Source of the DNA: Actinokineospora pegani
Lineage (GTDB): Bacteria > Actinomycetota > Actinomycetes > Mycobacteriales > Pseudonocardiaceae
Reading direction: 5' to 3'
Assembly: GCF_009745975.1 (NCBI RefSeq)
Contig: NZ_WHOL01000122.1
Span: forward strand, 60,778 to 112,219
DNA: 51,442 nt
Positions 1 to 8,171 of the stretch are shown piece by piece. Numbering within the stretch: position 1 is the stretch's first letter; each line of letters opens with the position of its first letter. The translations under genes and the position numbers were made by a program. The notes beneath the pieces are model-generated. The model was not told the origin of the DNA, ran no database searches, and saw only the letters and a program-made list of their open reading frames with translations.

Positions 1-212
1 CCTGGGCCTGCCCACCCCTGGGGCCGCCCGCGCACCCTGTGGACAACCCCGCCTGACGAGCCATTTCCGTCAGACCCCCTGGGTAACGTTGAAATCGGGG
101 GTCCCCAGGGTCGGATAACGATGAGATCGGCAAACCCCGGGTCTCGGTCACCTCGGCGCAGGCATCACCGTTCCCGAGACCCCGGGCGCCACCCGCGGAG
201 TGACACCAGACC
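1..212. other. Intergenic region with a DnaA-box-like site
   Basis: No credible gene lies between the window start and the stop codon of the L-2-hydroxyglutarate oxidase gene. Positions 38-46 read TGTGGACAA, the reverse complement of TTGTCCACA, the preferred DnaA box in high-GC actinomycetes (known from Streptomyces). An open frame from 121 on the plus strand is antisense to the oxidase and has no gene-like composition. The function of the DnaA-box match is unknown. Confidence 0.4.
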
Positions 213-1391
213 TCAGAGCCGGGCGGCGATGTGCTTGCCGATCTCCAGCGCGCAGGTCGCCGCGGGCGAGGGGGCGTTGAGCACGTGCACCTGGTTCGGC
301 GCGGTCTCGATCAGGAAGTCCTGCACCAGGGAGCCGTCCGGCAGCAAGGCCTGCGCCCGCACGCCTGAGCCCGCGCGGACGATGTCGTCCTCACCCACCG
401 CGGGCACCAGCTTGGCCAGCGACGCCGCGAACCGCCTGCGCGACAACGACCTCAGCACCTCGTCCACCCCGGTCGGGTAGGCGTACCTCCGGGCCAGCGC
501 CCACGTGCCGGGGAAGGTCGCCGTCTCGGTGAGGTCGCGCAGGGAGGCGTCGCGCCAGCGGTAGCCCTCGCGCTTGAGCGCCAGCACGGCGTTCGGGCCC
601 GCGTGCACGCTGCCGTCCAGCATCCGGGTCAGGTGCACGCCCAGGAAGGGCAGCGTCGCGTCCGGCACCGGGTAGATCAATCCGCGCACCAGGCCCGCGC
701 GCTCGGGGCGGAGCTCGTAGTACTCGCCGCGGAAGGGCACGATCCGCGCCCGGGGGACCACGCCAGCCAGCCGGGCGACCCGGTCGCTGTGCAGGCCGGC
801 GCAGTTGACCAGCGCCGTCGCGCGCAGCACCCCCGACCCGGTCGCCACCTCGACCCCGCCGCCGCGCCCCGGCCGGATGCCCAGCACCGGGGTCGACAGC
901 CGCAGGTCGGCGCCCGCCTCGGTCAGCTCGGCCACCATCGCCGCGCACACCGCCGGGAAGTCGATGATGCCCGTGCTCGACACCCGCAGCGCCGCCACGC
1001 ACGCCACCTCGGGTTCGTGCTCGCGCGCCTCGGCCTGGCCGATCAGCCGGGCGGGCACGCCGTTGGCCTCCGCCCGGCGCGCCAACTCGTGCAGCGCGGG
1101 CAGCTCCGACTCGGCCGTGGCGACGACGAGCTTGCCGCACTGGTCGAAGGGGACGCCGTGCTCACGCGCGTACGCGGCGATCGAGCGGTTGCCCGCGACC
1201 GACATGCGCGCCTTGACCGAACCCGGCGCGTAGTACAGCCCGGCGTGCACGACGTTCGAATTGTGTCCGGTTTGGTGCGCGGCCCAGCGCGCTTCCTTCT
1301 CCAGCACGGTCACCCGGTGACCTGCCTGGACGGCTTCCCGCGCGGTGGCGAGGCCCAGGATCCCCCCGCCGACGACCAGCACATCTCCCAC
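213..1391 (-). CDS. lhgO: L-2-hydroxyglutarate oxidase (FAD-dependent)
   Basis: The 392-residue protein belongs to the DAO-type FAD-dependent oxidoreductases and most resembles LhgO, which oxidises L-2-hydroxyglutarate to 2-oxoglutarate at the inner face of the membrane. The N-terminus carries the Rossmann dinucleotide motif GGGILGLATA at about residues 8-17, followed by the basic-acidic end of the second strand (VTVLEKE). The motif HNSNVVHAGLYYAPGS near residues 43-58 is characteristic of the LhgO group. Length equals the family norm of about 400. It is divergent from the flippase-like gene with a 42-bp gap, so the two probably share a promoter region. General family assignment is secure; the exact substrate is inferred. 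Confidence 0.85.
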   Translation of the reverse strand: MGDVLVVGGGILGLATAREAVQAGHRVTVLEKEARWAAHQTGHNSNVVHAGLYYAPGSVKARMSVAGNRSIAAYAREHGVPFDQCGKLVVATAESELPALHELARRAEANGVPARLIGQAEAREHEPEVACVAALRVSSTGIIDFPAVCAAMVAELTEAGADLRLSTPVLGIRPGRGGGVEVATGSGVLRATALVNCAGLHSDRVARLAGVVPRARIVPFRGEYYELRPERAGLVRGLIYPVPDATLPFLGVHLTRMLDGSVHAGPNAVLALKREGYRWRDASLRDLTETATFPGTWALARRYAYPTGVDEVLRSLSRRRFAASLAKLVPAVGEDDIVRAGSGVRAQALLPDGSLVQDFLIETAPNQVHVLNAPSPAATCALEIGKHIAARL

Positions 1392-1433
1392 CCCGGCAGC
1401 ATAGGCGGGGCCGCGTTCTCCTACGGTTGTCCG

Positions 1434-2750
1434 GTGAGTGGTGGAGTGCGCGAGCGGTTCGGGTCCGCCTTCGGGATGACGGCGGGCATGGTCGTGGTCG
1501 GCCTCGCCGGGTACGGCTTCATCTCGCTGTCGGGTTACACGCTCGCCCCGGACGACGTCGTGGCGTTGACCAGCTTCTACCTGCTGCTCAGCATCGTGGG
1601 CCCCGGTGTGTTCGCGGGCCTCGAGCAGGAGACCAGCCGCGCCACCAGCTCCTGGCTCGTCGCGGGCAGGCCGTTCGGCGTCGTCGCCAAGCGCGCCTTG
1701 CTGCTGACCGGGGCGCTGACGGCGATCGTGCTGGTGGTGCTGCTCGCCGCGTCGCCGCTGATCACCGATCGGGCGCTGGGCGGGCAGTGGGGCCTGTTCG
1801 CCGCGCTGGCCGTCGGCGTGGTCAGCTCAGCCCTGGCCTACCTGGTGCGCGGCCTGCTCGGCGGGCGCCAGCGGTTCTCCGGGTACGCGGCGAGCCTGGG
1901 CGGTGAGGGGCTGTCGCGGATCGCGCTGTGCGGGGTCGCCGTGCTGCTCGGCTTCCGCTACTCGGTGGTCTACGGCCTCGTCTTCGCCCTCGGGCTGACC
2001 CTCTCCGCGCTGGTCGGGCTGCTCTGGCTGCGCGCGCGGCACGACAAGGACGACAAGCCCCTCGACGCGGTCCCCGACGACCGGGCCGACACGGTCAAGG
2101 ACATGGCCCGCGGCCTCGGCCTGCTGGTCGGGGCCACCCTGGGCTTCCAGGCCGTCGCCAACATCGCCCCGGTGGTGGTCAACAGCAGGCTGACCGACGA
2201 CACGAACACCGCGTTCGCGTTCGCCTCCGCGTTCCTGATGGTCCGGGTACCGGTGCTGCTGTTCGCGGCCGTGCAGGCGATGCTCATGCCCGCGCTCACC
2301 CAGGCCGTGGCCAGGGGCGACCTCGGCATGGTCCGGTCGACGCTGGCGCGCATCGGCGTCGCACTCGCCGCCATCGGCGTGCCGTCCTTCGTCGGGGCGC
2401 TGCTGCTGGGCCCGTGGGTGGTGGAGTTCCTGTTCAACACGAAGGTGCGGCTGCCCGGCATCGTCATCGCGCTGCTCGCCGTCAGCACGGTGCTGCTGAT
2501 GATCACCCAGGTGCTGCTGCCCGCGCTGGTCGCCATCGGCAGGCACCGGGTGGTCACGATCGGGTGGACCGTGGGCGGGATCGTGCTGCTGGCGTTCGTG
2601 CTGCTGCACCCCGACCCGGTGTGGGGCGCTGTCTGGGGGCAGATGGCCTCGTGCAGCCTCGTGGTGGCCGTGATGGGCCTGCGCCTGGCTGCCGGCCTGC
2701 GCAGGAGCGGTTCCGCGCCTGCGCCGCCCGCCCCGGTCACCGCGGCCTGA
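1434..2750 (+). CDS. Polysaccharide flippase-like membrane protein (MATE/Wzx-type)
   Basis: A 438-residue protein with about 12 to 14 hydrophobic segments spread over its whole length, resembling the Wzx/MurJ-like lipid-linked sugar flippases of the MVF/MOP superfamily. The frame is open far upstream, but that part is antisense to lhgO; the GTG at 1434 gives the sequence MSGGVRERFGSAFGMTAGM and is the first sensible start. An amphipathic charged loop (RARHDKDDKPLDAVPDD) separates two halves at about residues 200-217. It heads a plus-strand run of methyltransferase and glycosyltransferase genes, so a role in moving a lipid-linked glycan across the membrane is a reasonable inference. The transported substrate cannot be read from the sequence. 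Confidence 0.7.
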   Translation: MSGGVRERFGSAFGMTAGMVVVGLAGYGFISLSGYTLAPDDVVALTSFYLLLSIVGPGVFAGLEQETSRATSSWLVAGRPFGVVAKRALLLTGALTAIVLVVLLAASPLITDRALGGQWGLFAALAVGVVSSALAYLVRGLLGGRQRFSGYAASLGGEGLSRIALCGVAVLLGFRYSVVYGLVFALGLTLSALVGLLWLRARHDKDDKPLDAVPDDRADTVKDMARGLGLLVGATLGFQAVANIAPVVVNSRLTDDTNTAFAFASAFLMVRVPVLLFAAVQAMLMPALTQAVARGDLGMVRSTLARIGVALAAIGVPSFVGALLLGPWVVEFLFNTKVRLPGIVIALLAVSTVLLMITQVLLPALVAIGRHRVVTIGWTVGGIVLLAFVLLHPDPVWGAVWGQMASCSLVVAVMGLRLAAGLRRSGSAPAPPAPVTAA

Positions 2751-2859
2751 TCGACGCCTCGGCGCCGCGCCGACCCCGGTGATCGTCGAGGAAGCCCGGT
2801 GTGGTCGGCTACTTGTGTACCGTGTTGTACCCCACATCCGAGGTGACCAAGGAGATCTG

Positions 2860-3507
2860 GTGGGCATTGGTCCGATTATCCGGCACAGATTGGGCAAGTA
2901 CGAGATCCCGGCTGCGGAGGCCTACCGCAACCGCTTCATCAACCTCGACGACCTGGCCACCACGCTGGCCAGCCTCCGTCCCGCCAAGCGCATCCTCGAG
3001 ATCGGCGCGGGCGACGGCTCGTTCGGCCAGCGGCTGTGCGCGGCCTACCCCGACGCCGAGTACGTCGGCATCGACATCTCCGACCAGGTGGGCAGGCTCT
3101 TCCGCGGCGACCGCGGCCGCGCCACGTTCCGGCCGATCCGCTCCGACGAGCTGCGCGCCGAGAACCCCCAGCCGTTCGACCTGGTGTGCCTCGTCGACGT
3201 CGTGCACCACCTCCCGGAAGAGCTGCGGCTGCCGATCCTCGACGACGCCCGCGCCCTGACCGCGGACGACGGGATGATCGCGGTCAAGGACTGGGAGCGC
3301 GGCGCGGGCATCGCCCACGCCATGGCCTTCGCCGCCGACCGCTACGTCACCGGCGACAAGACCGTGCGCTTCCCCAGCCGCGAGGAGCTGCGCGGATACA
3401 TCGACTCCGCGCTGCCGAACCACGAGGTCATCCTGGAGACCAGGATTCCGCCCCGCCGCAACAACGTGCTGTACGTGCTGAGCCAGTTGGGCCGGAACGG
3501 GTCCTGA
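2860..3507 (+). CDS. Class I SAM-dependent methyltransferase
   Basis: The protein (215 aa from the chosen start) has methyltransferase motif I ILEIGAGDGSFG at about residues 46-57, an acidic strand-2 end (YVGIDIS) and the motif FDLVCLVDVVHHLPEE typical of small-molecule methyltransferases of the Methyltransf_11/25 type. The GTG at 2860 was chosen because AAGGAG lies just upstream at 2849-2854; a longer frame from GTG 2779 adds 27 unconserved-looking residues and lacks such a site. It sits between a flippase-like gene and two glycosyltransferases, so the acceptor may be a glycan or lipid-linked sugar. Acceptor and methylated position are unknown. Confidence 0.75.
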   Translation: MGIGPIIRHRLGKYEIPAAEAYRNRFINLDDLATTLASLRPAKRILEIGAGDGSFGQRLCAAYPDAEYVGIDISDQVGRLFRGDRGRATFRPIRSDELRAENPQPFDLVCLVDVVHHLPEELRLPILDDARALTADDGMIAVKDWERGAGIAHAMAFAADRYVTGDKTVRFPSREELRGYIDSALPNHEVILETRIPPRRNNVLYVLSQLGRNGS

Positions 3508-3649
3508 CCCTCCACGGGTGCCGGGTGGCCGCCGCGCTGACCCCGGGGGCCACTACCATGTCCCGGGTCAGCGCGGGCGCGTCCAGTCCGCGCGTGTCGG
3601 ACGACCGACCAAAGAGCGCCCGTCGCATTCTTCAAAGGAGCCGCAGCGC

Positions 3650-4846
3650 ATGACCACGTCCAAGCCGGTTGCCGAGGTGGCGGCGACCCCGACCTCGGTG
3701 GTCGAGCTGTCCATAGTCCTGCCGTGCCTGAACGAGGCAGAGACGCTCGAGGTGTGTGTCCGCAAGGCGAAGAAGTCCCTGGAGGACCTGGGCGTCAACG
3801 GCGAGGTCGTCGTCGCCGACAACGGCTCCACCGACGGGTCCCAGGACATCGCCCGGCGCAACGGCGCCCGGGTCGTCGACGTGCCCCGCCGCGGCTACGG
3901 CGCCGCGCTCACCGCGGGCATCGAGGCCGCCGAGGGCGTCTACGTGCTCATGGCCGACGCCGACGACAGCTACGCGCTGGAGGACATCGGCGGCTTCCTC
4001 GAGGAATTGCGCAACGGCGCGGACCTCGTCATGGGCAACCGCTTCAAGGGCGGCATCGCCGACGGCGCCATGCCCCCGCTGCACCGCTACCTCGGCAACC
4101 CGGTCCTGAGCTGGCTGGGCAAGCTGTTCTTCCGCATCCCGGTCGGCGACTTCCACTGCGGAATGCGCGCTTTCCGCCGCGACCGGATGGTCGAGCTGGG
4201 CCTGCGCACCTCCGGCATGGAGTTCGCCAGCGAGATGGTCGTGCGCTCGGCGCTGACGCACTTCGACATCCGCGAGGTCCCGACCACCCTGCGCAAGGAC
4301 GGCCGCAGCCGTCCCCCGCACCTCAACACCTGGCGCGACGGGTGGCGCCACCTGCGCTTCCTGCTCGCGTTCAGCCCGCGGTGGCTGCTGTACTACCCCT
4401 CCATGGCGCTGATGGGCCTGGGGCTGCTGGGTCTGCTGTGGCTGTCGTTCGGCCCGCAGCAGGTCGGCTCCATCGGGTTCGGCCTGCACTCCATGCTCGC
4501 CTGCGCGACCGGCTTCGTCGTCGGCATGCAGGGTGTCGGCCTGGCGGTCGTGGCCCGCTCGTACGCCGCGCACCTCGGGCTGCTGCCCCCGCCATCGGGT
4601 CGCACGATCCTGCGGATCGCCCGCGCGTCGCTGGAGCGGGGTCTGTGGCTGGGCCTGCTCATGATCCTGCTGGGCATCATCAGCTTCATCGTCGCGCTGA
4701 GCATGTGGGGCGCGACCGGCTTCGGCGCGCTCGACGTCGTTCAGACCATGCGGGTCCCGATCCTCGGTATGGTCTTGATCGTCGGCGGCTTCCAGCTCAT
4801 CAGCGTGAGCTTCACGCTGAGCCTGACCAAGATCGGGGAGGACTGA
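3650..4846 (+). CDS. GT2 glycosyltransferase with C-terminal membrane domain
   Basis: The 398-residue protein starts at ATG 3650 behind AAAGGAG (3634-3640). Residues ~20-240 are a GT-A domain of family 2: LSIVLPCLNEAETLE, VVVADNGSTDGS and MADADDSY, the last giving the metal-binding acidic residues. This is the dolichol-phosphate-mannose-synthase/undecaprenyl-phosphate-sugar-synthase style of GT2. The rest holds about four hydrophobic segments, as in the membrane-anchored members that charge polyprenyl phosphate with a sugar. It is followed after 4 bp by a second GT2 gene, so the two are probably translated from one message. The sugar donor cannot be determined; a polyprenyl-phosphate hexose synthase role is inference. 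Confidence 0.75.
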   Translation: MTTSKPVAEVAATPTSVVELSIVLPCLNEAETLEVCVRKAKKSLEDLGVNGEVVVADNGSTDGSQDIARRNGARVVDVPRRGYGAALTAGIEAAEGVYVLMADADDSYALEDIGGFLEELRNGADLVMGNRFKGGIADGAMPPLHRYLGNPVLSWLGKLFFRIPVGDFHCGMRAFRRDRMVELGLRTSGMEFASEMVVRSALTHFDIREVPTTLRKDGRSRPPHLNTWRDGWRHLRFLLAFSPRWLLYYPSMALMGLGLLGLLWLSFGPQQVGSIGFGLHSMLACATGFVVGMQGVGLAVVARSYAAHLGLLPPPSGRTILRIARASLERGLWLGLLMILLGIISFIVALSMWGATGFGALDVVQTMRVPILGMVLIVGGFQLISVSFTLSLTKIGED

Positions 4847-4850
4847 TCCA

Positions 4851-5882
4851 GTGACCGCGGCGGCACTGCCCAGGGTGAGCGCGATCGTGCTCGCCTGGAA
4901 GTCCGAGCCTTGGCTGCGCCGCTGCGTGCACGCCCTCCTCGCCTCCGAGAAGGCCGACGTCGACGTGGTGCTGGTCGACAACGGCTGCACCGATGACGAC
5001 GTGCGGTTCCTGGGTGAACTCGACGGCGTGACCGTGGTCAGCCCCGGTCGCAACCTCGGCTACTCCGGCGGCAACAACGCCGGGGCCGAGGTGGCGACCG
5101 GGGAGTACCTGGCCCTGATCAACGGTGACGCCGTGGTGGAGCCCGGCACCGTGGCCCGCCTCGTCGAGGAGCTCACCACCCGTCCCGAGGTGGGCATCGC
5201 CTGCGCCGCGGTCCGCCTCGCGGAGACCCCCGAGCTGCTCAACTCCAGCGGCAACATGATCCACGTCCTGGGCATCAGCTGGGTCGGCGGACTCGGCGAG
5301 CCGGAGACCCGCACCGCCCCCACCGAGGTGGCGGGCGCCATGGGCGCGGGCTTAGTCCTGCGCAAGGAGCACTGGGACCGCCTCGGCGGCTTCTTCGACA
5401 GCTACTTCGCCTACCACGAGGACGCCGACCTCTCCATCCGCACGTGGCGGCTGGGCCTCAAGGTCGTCAACGTCCCGGACGCGGTGGTGCTGCACCGCTA
5501 TGAGTTCTCCCGCAACACCAACAAGTTCTACCTGGTCGAGCGCAACCGGCTCATCTTCGTGAGCACCCTGTGGAGCACCAGGGCGCTGCTGCTGCTGTCC
5601 CCGGCGCTGCTCGGCCTGGAACTGGCCATGGTGGCGCTGGCCATCAAGGAGGGCTGGATCCGCGACAAGGTGCGCGGCTGGCAGTGGCTCTGGGCCCACC
5701 GCGCCGACCTGCGCGCCCGCCGCAAGCTGGTGCGCGCCGAGCAATCCGTGTCGGACAAGCAGTGGATGCGGGTGCTCACCCACCAGCTCAACACCCCGCT
5801 CATCCAGGTCCCCCCGATCGTGCTCCGCCCCCTCAACGCCGTGATGGGCCTGTACTGGCGGGTCGTCCGCGCGCTCGTCTGA
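4851..5882 (+). CDS. GT2 glycosyltransferase
   Basis: A 343-residue protein with an N-terminal GT-A fold: VSAIVLAWKSEPWLRRCV, VVLVDNGCTDDD, NLGYSGGNNAGAE and INGDAVVEPG, then YHEDADLSIR, the acidic base region seen in rhamnosyltransferase-like GT2 enzymes. The GTG at 4851 follows GGGGAGGA at 4835-4842. A hydrophobic stretch near residues 240-265 (LLLLSPALLGLELAMVALAI) suggests membrane association. It follows the preceding GT2 gene with only 4 bp between them. It resembles WbbL-like transferases in layout, but the identity of donor and acceptor is not visible. The 136-bp gap after it contains no gene. Confidence 0.75.
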   Translation: MTAAALPRVSAIVLAWKSEPWLRRCVHALLASEKADVDVVLVDNGCTDDDVRFLGELDGVTVVSPGRNLGYSGGNNAGAEVATGEYLALINGDAVVEPGTVARLVEELTTRPEVGIACAAVRLAETPELLNSSGNMIHVLGISWVGGLGEPETRTAPTEVAGAMGAGLVLRKEHWDRLGGFFDSYFAYHEDADLSIRTWRLGLKVVNVPDAVVLHRYEFSRNTNKFYLVERNRLIFVSTLWSTRALLLLSPALLGLELAMVALAIKEGWIRDKVRGWQWLWAHRADLRARRKLVRAEQSVSDKQWMRVLTHQLNTPLIQVPPIVLRPLNAVMGLYWRVVRALV

Positions 5883-6018
5883 CCGCGGTCCACTTCGGCG
5901 CCGATCAGCGGTCTCGGCGCTGTCGTGGCCGCCACACCGGGCGCGCTGGTGGTCTGGCAAGATGCGGCACCATGTCGACCGCCCCGTCGTGCCAGTCCGA
6001 GTCCCCGGGTAGCGCGGA

Positions 6019-8076
6019 ATGACCCTCGCGGCGATCCCCGGAGTGCTGCTCGCGCTGGTGGTGGTCCTGCTCCCCGGCGCCGCGCTGCTGCTGGCGCTGG
6101 GGGTGCGCAAACCGCTCTGGTTCATCGCCATCGGCCCCGCCGCCTCCATCGGGGTGGCATCGCTGACCGCCATCGCGTGCGGGCTGATCGGCGTCCGCTT
6201 CGGACCGCTGAGCCTGGGGATCGTCGTCTTCCTGCTGCTGGGGCTCGGGGTCTTCTGGTGGCTGCGCGACCGGCCCGCGCGCCCGTTCTGGCGGGTCCCC
6301 CGCTCGCAGGCCGTGGGGATCGCCGTCGGCGGGCTGCTCGCCATCGCCGCCGTCGGCTACGTCCTGCACACCTGGCTGCTGGGCCTCGGCGCGCTGAGCA
6401 CGCTCCCGCAGGAGCACGACACCATCCAGCACTCCGAGCTGATCGCCTACATCCAGCGGTCCGGGCGCGGTGCCCCGTGGGAGCTGCTGCCGGTCGACGT
6501 GCTCACCGGCGAGCCCACCTCGTACTACCCGTCCGGGCTGCACCTGCTGGGCGCGGTGATCGGCTCGATCGCGGGCAACCCGATCATCGGGCTCAACGCG
6601 GTCTCGGTCGCCGTGCTCGGCGTCGGGCTGGTCATGAGCCTGGGCGCGCTGGCCCACGTCGCCGCGCGCCAGGCCGGGCTGGGCCGCGGCGCGGCGGTGG
6701 CCGCGGGCGGGGTCGCCGCCGTCGTGGCCGCCGGGGTCAACCCGCTGGTCATCCCGCTCATGGAGCAGGGCGGCATCCTCGCCAACGCGGCCGCGATCGC
6801 GCTGACCCCCGGCGTGGTCGCCGCGCTGCTGACCCTGCGCGGGCGCGACTGGAAGGCGGCCGCGGCCGCCGGTGTCGCCAGCGGCGGCCTGGTCGCCGCG
6901 CACCCGACCGGCGCGGTCGGCGTCGCCGTCGTCCTCCTGGCCTGGTGGGTCGGCACCGCGTTCACCCGCGGCGGCCTGCGGGCCCTCGGCCGCCAGGTCT
7001 CCGCGCTGCTCGTCGCGGGCGTCGTCGCGGCCGTCGTGGCCGTGGCGTACCTGCTCGCGGCCGCGTCCGGCGGCGAGCTGACGGGCACGGTCACCGGCTG
7101 GCCGCCGGACTTCCCCAAGCTGGCGTGGTCGGAGGCGTTCGGGCGCACCTTCGGGCTGCCCTACCTCACCTTCCGCGCCGAGTACGAGGGGCTGGCCCAG
7201 ATCGCCGCGCTCCTGCTCGCCATGGCGGGCGTCCTGGCGGTGTTCTGGGTGCGCAAGGGCTTCGGCCCGGTCGCCGCCTACGCCGTGTGGTCGCTGATCG
7301 TCCTGGGCGCGTGGACCTCGCCCGCCGCCGGGTTCGAGTCCACCATCACCGGCTTCTTCTACAACGCCATGCTGCGGCTGCGGGCCAACCAGTCGCTGAT
7401 GATCCCGGTGCTCGCCGGGCTCGGCGTCGTGCTCGTCGCCAGGGGCGCCGCCGCGTGGCTCGCCCGGCGCCGCCCGCTGCGCGACAAGCCGCGCGCCCAG
7501 CGCCCGCTCCTGCTCAACTCGGTGACCGCTGGCGTGGTCGCGCTGATCATGCTGGGGTACCTGGTCGGGCCCGCGCAGGGCTACGGCCGGGCCAACGCCG
7601 ACTCGCTGACGATCAGGTACGCCCAGCCGAACCTGTTCCGCATCACCGAGGAGGACCAGGCCGCCTTCGACTTCCTCGACGGCAAGGTCGGCCCGGGGGA
7701 GCGGGTGATGAACTCGGCCAACGACGGGTCGTCGTTCATGTACGTCGAGAAGGGCATCCCGGTGGTCAACATGAGCACCGTCGGCGTCGCGGGCGCGCCG
7801 TGGACCTACGGCCTGCTGGACCGGTTCAACACCTACCCGACCGACCCCCAGGTCCGGAAGTGGATCATGGACCTGAACATCACCTGGGTCTACGTCGACT
7901 ACAGCGCGCCCAGGATCGGCTCCGTCGTCACCCCGGAGAGCTGGGCGGACAAGGGCGGCTTGACCGTCCCGCCCGGCCTCGAGGACCTGGACGGCCTGCC
8001 CGGCCTCACCGAGGAGTTCCAGCGCGGGCCGGTGCACGTCTACCGGGTGGACCAGGAGCTGATCCGGGGCATGTGA
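6019..8076 (+). CDS. Large polytopic membrane protein, DUF6541-like
   Basis: A 685-residue protein that is almost entirely hydrophobic helices up to about residue 530, ending in a ~150-residue soluble tail. It looks like the DUF6541 family, whose members in Corynebacteriales and Pseudonocardiales stand beside cell-wall glycan genes; M. tuberculosis Rv3779, of similar size and neighbourhood, is the closest analogue I can name. A loop after the fourth helix carries the acidic-histidine segment LPQEHDTIQHSELIAYIQ, a possible catalytic loop like those of GT-C type enzymes. I infer a polyprenyl-phosphate-sugar dependent glycosyltransferase or a sugar-lipid synthase. No activity is proven by the sequence. 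Confidence 0.6.
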   Translation: MTLAAIPGVLLALVVVLLPGAALLLALGVRKPLWFIAIGPAASIGVASLTAIACGLIGVRFGPLSLGIVVFLLLGLGVFWWLRDRPARPFWRVPRSQAVGIAVGGLLAIAAVGYVLHTWLLGLGALSTLPQEHDTIQHSELIAYIQRSGRGAPWELLPVDVLTGEPTSYYPSGLHLLGAVIGSIAGNPIIGLNAVSVAVLGVGLVMSLGALAHVAARQAGLGRGAAVAAGGVAAVVAAGVNPLVIPLMEQGGILANAAAIALTPGVVAALLTLRGRDWKAAAAAGVASGGLVAAHPTGAVGVAVVLLAWWVGTAFTRGGLRALGRQVSALLVAGVVAAVVAVAYLLAAASGGELTGTVTGWPPDFPKLAWSEAFGRTFGLPYLTFRAEYEGLAQIAALLLAMAGVLAVFWVRKGFGPVAAYAVWSLIVLGAWTSPAAGFESTITGFFYNAMLRLRANQSLMIPVLAGLGVVLVARGAAAWLARRRPLRDKPRAQRPLLLNSVTAGVVALIMLGYLVGPAQGYGRANADSLTIRYAQPNLFRITEEDQAAFDFLDGKVGPGERVMNSANDGSSFMYVEKGIPVVNMSTVGVAGAPWTYGLLDRFNTYPTDPQVRKWIMDLNITWVYVDYSAPRIGSVVTPESWADKGGLTVPPGLEDLDGLPGLTEEFQRGPVHVYRVDQELIRGM

Positions 8077-8171
8077 ACGGCGTTTGCCCAGATCCAGCCA
8101 CACGAGGTGGACATGAGCTGCCGGCGTAAGCTGCGCAGAGCCACCAGCGAGCGTCTCGGAGACCCCCACAC

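Noticed and set aside
603-1433. N-terminal extension of the flippase-like protein to 715 residues
   Set aside because: The added part is antisense to lhgO and has Arg/His/Gln-rich, non-protein-like composition.
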